Positions 61,540 to 64,000 of a DNA stretch of 64,000 bases are shown in pieces (the stretch's first letter is position 1; every line of letters begins with the position of its first letter). Source of the DNA: Mycobacterium branderi (GTDB lineage Bacteria > Actinomycetota > Actinomycetes > Mycobacteriales > Mycobacteriaceae); NCBI RefSeq assembly GCF_010728725.1, contig NZ_AP022606.1:2232001-2296000 (forward strand). The letters are read 5' to 3'. The translations under genes were made by a program, and so were the position numbers. The notes beneath the pieces were generated by a model. That model saw only the letters and a program-made list of their open reading frames with translations, was not told the DNA's origin and did no database searches.

Positions 61540-61827
61540 ATGCCAAAGGGCTACGTCATTCTCACGGAGGCCATCAAAGATCCGGAGGGGATGAAGGCCT
61601 ACGCCAAGGCTGCCGGAGGGGCGATGGCGGGCGTCAACATCTTGGCGGTGGATACAGCTCCGACAGTGCTCGAAGGCAGCTGGCACGGCGACCAGACCGT
61701 CGTGCTGGAATTCGAGTCGGTCGATGCCGCTCGCGCCTGGTATGAATCCGAGGGCTACCAGAAAGCGGCCAAGCTGCGACAGGCAGCGGCCGACTGCAAC
61801 GCAGTGATCCTCTCCGGTTTTGCGTGA
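61540..61827 (+). CDS. DUF1330 family protein
   Basis: A 95-residue ferredoxin-like-fold small protein. It opens G-Y-V-I-L-T-E-A-I-K-D-P, and its F-E-S-V-D-A-A-R-A-W-Y-E-S segment with adjoining Y-Q-K-A-A is the DUF1330 hallmark. Function unknown. Family members are dimeric alpha-beta barrels related to small monooxygenases or ligand binders. It is 8 bp after the ferredoxin, and its stop overlaps the SDR start. Confidence 0.78.
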   Translation: MPKGYVILTEAIKDPEGMKAYAKAAGGAMAGVNILAVDTAPTVLEGSWHGDQTVVLEFESVDAARAWYESEGYQKAAKLRQAAADCNAVILSGFA

Positions 61828-62672
61828 CGATGCGCGGGGTTTCGGTCATCACCGGCGGAGCCGGCGGCATGGGACTCGCGACGGCGAAGATCGTCGGCCG
61901 CGAGCATTCCGTCGTGGTCAGCGACGTCGACGCTGACCGGTTGGATGCGGCGGCTGCCGAGCTGAAAGACTTGGGCGTCGCGGCTACGGCGGTGCTCTGC
62001 GACATCACCGACCGGGAGTCCGTCGCGGAACTTGTCGAGACGTCGAGCGCGTTGGGAACCGTCGCTTCCGTCATTCACACCGCGGGCGTGAGCCCGAGCA
62101 TGGGCGGCGCCGAGATGATCATGCGGATCAATGCGGTGGGCACGGTGAACGTGAACGAGAGTTTCTTCAAGATCCTCGGTGAGGGTTCTGCGATCGTCAA
62201 CGTCGCCTCCATGGCTGCACACATGCTCCCTGAATCGTTTGTTCCGACAAAGCGATTCGGCTCCGCATTGCGCGACGAGCACACGTTCATGAAGAAGATG
62301 ATGGCGGTGTGCAGCCTGGTTCCGGAAAGAGCGCGACCAGGCATGGCATACAGCATCAGCAAGAGCTTCGTGCGGTGGTATTGCACGTCGCAGGCGTCCC
62401 GATTCGGTAGCCGCGGCGCACGCATTCTCTCGGTGTCGCCGGGGTCGATCGACACCGCGATGGGCAGGCTCGAAGAGCAAAGCGGGGCCGGTGCCATGAT
62501 TCGCTACGCCGCGTTGAAGCGGTTCGGGAAGCCAGAGGAGATCGCGGAACTGCTGGCGTTCTGTGCGAGCGACAAAGCCGGCTACCTCACTGGCACCGAC
62601 ATCTTGTGCGACGGCGGGACGGTGGCCGCGATGACGTTGCGCGACAAGCTGACTGTAGGGCGCAAACCGTAA
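61824..62672 (+). CDS. SDR family oxidoreductase (3-alpha-HSD-like)
   Basis: A 282-residue SDR starting at GTG 61824. It has T-G-G-A-G-G-M-G near 11, a Ser in N-V-A-S-M and catalytic Y-S-I-S-K near 174 after a ~35-residue insertion, and it ends with D-G-G. The insertion makes it similar in plan to the SDR at 5650 rather than to FabG. Likely oxidises the P450-made alcohol. Last gene of the unit. Confidence 0.8.
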   Translation: MTMRGVSVITGGAGGMGLATAKIVGREHSVVVSDVDADRLDAAAAELKDLGVAATAVLCDITDRESVAELVETSSALGTVASVIHTAGVSPSMGGAEMIMRINAVGTVNVNESFFKILGEGSAIVNVASMAAHMLPESFVPTKRFGSALRDEHTFMKKMMAVCSLVPERARPGMAYSISKSFVRWYCTSQASRFGSRGARILSVSPGSIDTAMGRLEEQSGAGAMIRYAALKRFGKPEEIAELLAFCASDKAGYLTGTDILCDGGTVAAMTLRDKLTVGRKP

Positions 62673-62687
62673 TCGGTTGAGCTGCAA

Positions 62688-64000
62688 TCAGAACGGGGGT
62701 GGTTCGTCGTCGTCGGTGGGTGGTGCCGGGCCGAATATTGCGGTTTCGCGGGCTTGTCGGCGCGCCGCGCGGGCGTCTCGGTTGCGTTTGCGTTCTTTGG
62801 CGATGTAGTTGGCGCGGTTTTGGGCGCGGGTGCGGCGGCGTTTGGGCATCATCACGGCCCGCTCGGCGCAGCGTTCGGTGCGGACCGGCGCGGGTGCGCC
62901 TAGGTCGCCGGTGGGCGCGCACAAGCTCGGGAACAACAGCGCGCTGCCCGGAGTGGTGATATAGGTCTGCCCAGACGGCGAGGTCAAAATCACCGTCCCG
63001 TCGGGCAGCTGCTTGTCGTGCCAGCCCCAGAACGTTTTCACCAAATGATGTGTGCGGCAATAGCATTTGAGGTTCGACGCGTGCGTGGGCCCACCCTGGG
63101 CATAGGGGGTCGTATGATCAAGGTCGCAGTCCCAGGCCGGCCGATCACAGCCGGGCCAGCGACACGTCAAATCCCGGCAGCGCACAAAATCCGCCAGCGC
63201 CTTCGACGGCACATACCCCGGCTCCGGGGCGGCATCGGCGGGATGGGACAGCGCCACCAGCTTGGCCGATGTCGCCAGTTGATCGAGCAGTTCGGGTGGG
63301 ATCAGCGCATCAGCGCCCACCCGCGAGGCGACCGCCGACCCGGCGCCCGCGATCGCGGCCGGCTCGGCGATGACATGAATGACCACCGGTGAGGGCGCCG
63401 GCTTGGCCGCCGCGGGGCACTCGGCGCGCCCGCAGTGACACGTCAACCGCTCGGCCCCGACCGCCAGCGCCCCCATCGCATCGGCGCGGCGCTGCGTGCG
63501 GGTGCGCGGATCATGCTCACACACGCTGCCCGCCAACGCCTCCAGGCGGGCATCCAGCGCATGAGCGTCGGTGGCGATCAAACGGCCGAACACCTCGGCT
63601 AAACCGTTACCGCTATCGGAGATGCAAAACTCGCGATCGGCCTGCTGCTCACGACGCTGGCGCACGGCATCACGATCGGCGCGGGCCACGATCTTATCCA
63701 CCTGCCCCGCCAGCCGGCCCTGTGTCATCGACGGCCAACGCGGCACCCGCAGCGCCAACTGGGCATCGACCGCGGCCAGCACCTCGGGATCGGTGATCAG
63801 ATCGGTGCGAAACACAATCGTCTGAAACATCCGATAGTCGATATCCCCGGCGACAAACACCGCGCCCAGCTGGGGCAACCGCTCCCGCATGGCCCGCGCA
63901 TAACGCAGCCGGCTGCCCGCCAGGCCCTGGCTGATCCGCAACGCCGCCGCCACCTCCGCGGCCACCGCCGCCTCGGTGTCCATCGCCCACTGCTCGGTCT
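62688..64000 (-). CDS. DUF222/HNH endonuclease domain protein (13E12 type), 5' end cut
   Basis: The frame continues beyond the window edge. An internal ATG at 63983 is probably not the true start. The N-terminal helical DUF222 part covers most of the visible 437 residues, and the HNH motif is C-R-W-P-G-C-D, D-L-D-H-T-T-P, N-L-K-C-Y-C-R-T-H-H (about residues 265-310 counted from 63983). These proteins occur in many copies in mycobacterial genomes (REP13E12-type). No inverted repeats or target duplications are visible at the 3' end. It converges with the SDR, 15 bp apart. Confidence 0.82.
   Translation of the reverse strand, partial: TEQWAMDTEAAVAAEVAAALRISQGLAGSRLRYARAMRERLPQLGAVFVAGDIDYRMFQTIVFRTDLITDPEVLAAVDAQLALRVPRWPSMTQGRLAGQVDKIVARADRDAVRQRREQQADREFCISDSGNGLAEVFGRLIATDAHALDARLEALAGSVCEHDPRTRTQRRADAMGALAVGAERLTCHCGRAECPAAAKPAPSPVVIHVIAEPAAIAGAGSAVASRVGADALIPPELLDQLATSAKLVALSHPADAAPEPGYVPSKALADFVRCRDLTCRWPGCDRPAWDCDLDHTTPYAQGGPTHASNLKCYCRTHHLVKTFWGWHDKQLPDGTVILTSPSGQTYITTPGSALLFPSLCAPTGDLGAPAPVRTERCAERAVMMPKRRRTRAQNRANYIAKERKRNRDARAARRQARETAIFGPAPPTDDDEPPPF

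Noticed and set aside
62688..64000. The DUF222/HNH gene as part of a mobile element
   Set aside because: The family is repetitive in mycobacteria, but no terminal repeats, target duplications, integrase or transposase are visible, and the 5' side is outside the window.
1..64000. tRNA, rRNA, CRISPR arrays and insertion sequences
   Set aside because: No cloverleaf-like gene, rRNA stretch, regularly spaced repeat array or transposase was seen anywhere in the window.

Overview
The window is high-GC, gene-dense DNA from a Mycobacterium-type actinomycete. Three things support this. It carries a complete yrbEA-yrbEB-mceA-F operon. It carries a phosphate-uptake/kinase locus (pstS3-pstC2-pstA1 convergent with pstS2-pknD) laid out as in M. 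tuberculosis but inverted. It also has a mycofactocin-type SDR, a DUF222/HNH (13E12-type) gene and many GTG/TTG starts with 4-bp GTGA/ATGA overlaps. I do not assign a species.

Layout. (1) 1-8856 is one plus-strand catabolic operon: MhpC-like hydrolase end, mhpA, mhpB, a 3-ketosteroid-dehydrogenase-like FAD enzyme, an LLM flavin oxidoreductase, SDR, cyclase-family hydrolase, FMN reductase and a second alpha/beta hydrolase. It looks built to hydroxylate and meta-cleave an aromatic or ring-derived substrate. (2) 8822-9516 is a VapBC toxin-antitoxin pair on the minus strand. (3) 9713-19440 is the Mce lipid-transport operon, ending at a hairpin shared with convergent genes. (4) 19472-22041 is a TetR regulator and two tandem ferritin-like 'metal-dependent hydrolases' (PF10118). 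(5) 22209-28334 is the phosphate-binding/permease and PknD locus. (6) 28576-40052 is a long plus-strand catabolic operon: SDR, TetR, ferredoxin, P450, amidohydrolase, two M24 proteins, crotonase, double CaiB fusion, LLM and SDR. Near-identical operator-like sequences lie in front of its first two genes. (7) 40049-62672 is a multi-operon catabolic region with three P450/SDR/ferredoxin blocks, a Rieske oxygenase, two amidohydrolases, five acyl-CoA dehydrogenase-family proteins, CoA transferase, hydratase, SDR and thiolase. (8) 62688 to the end is a DUF222/HNH protein cut by the window edge.

The main discovery candidate is in region 7. A 15-bp palindrome, GAGAA-N5-TTCTC, occurs in four separate upstream regions (43085, 44081, 51035 and a one-mismatch copy at 60017). 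Together these face at least five transcription units and a TetR gene (43303-44025) whose own promoter carries a composite double copy. The simplest reading is one TetR regulon covering a whole ring-oxidation plus beta-oxidation-type pathway for an unidentified substrate. A second, independent TetR/operator pair governs region 6. Several enzymes have changed active sites: an M24 protein without most metal ligands, an amidohydrolase whose HxH is replaced, and a CaiB fusion with one altered half.

All functional calls rest on motifs and remembered family features. No searches were run.
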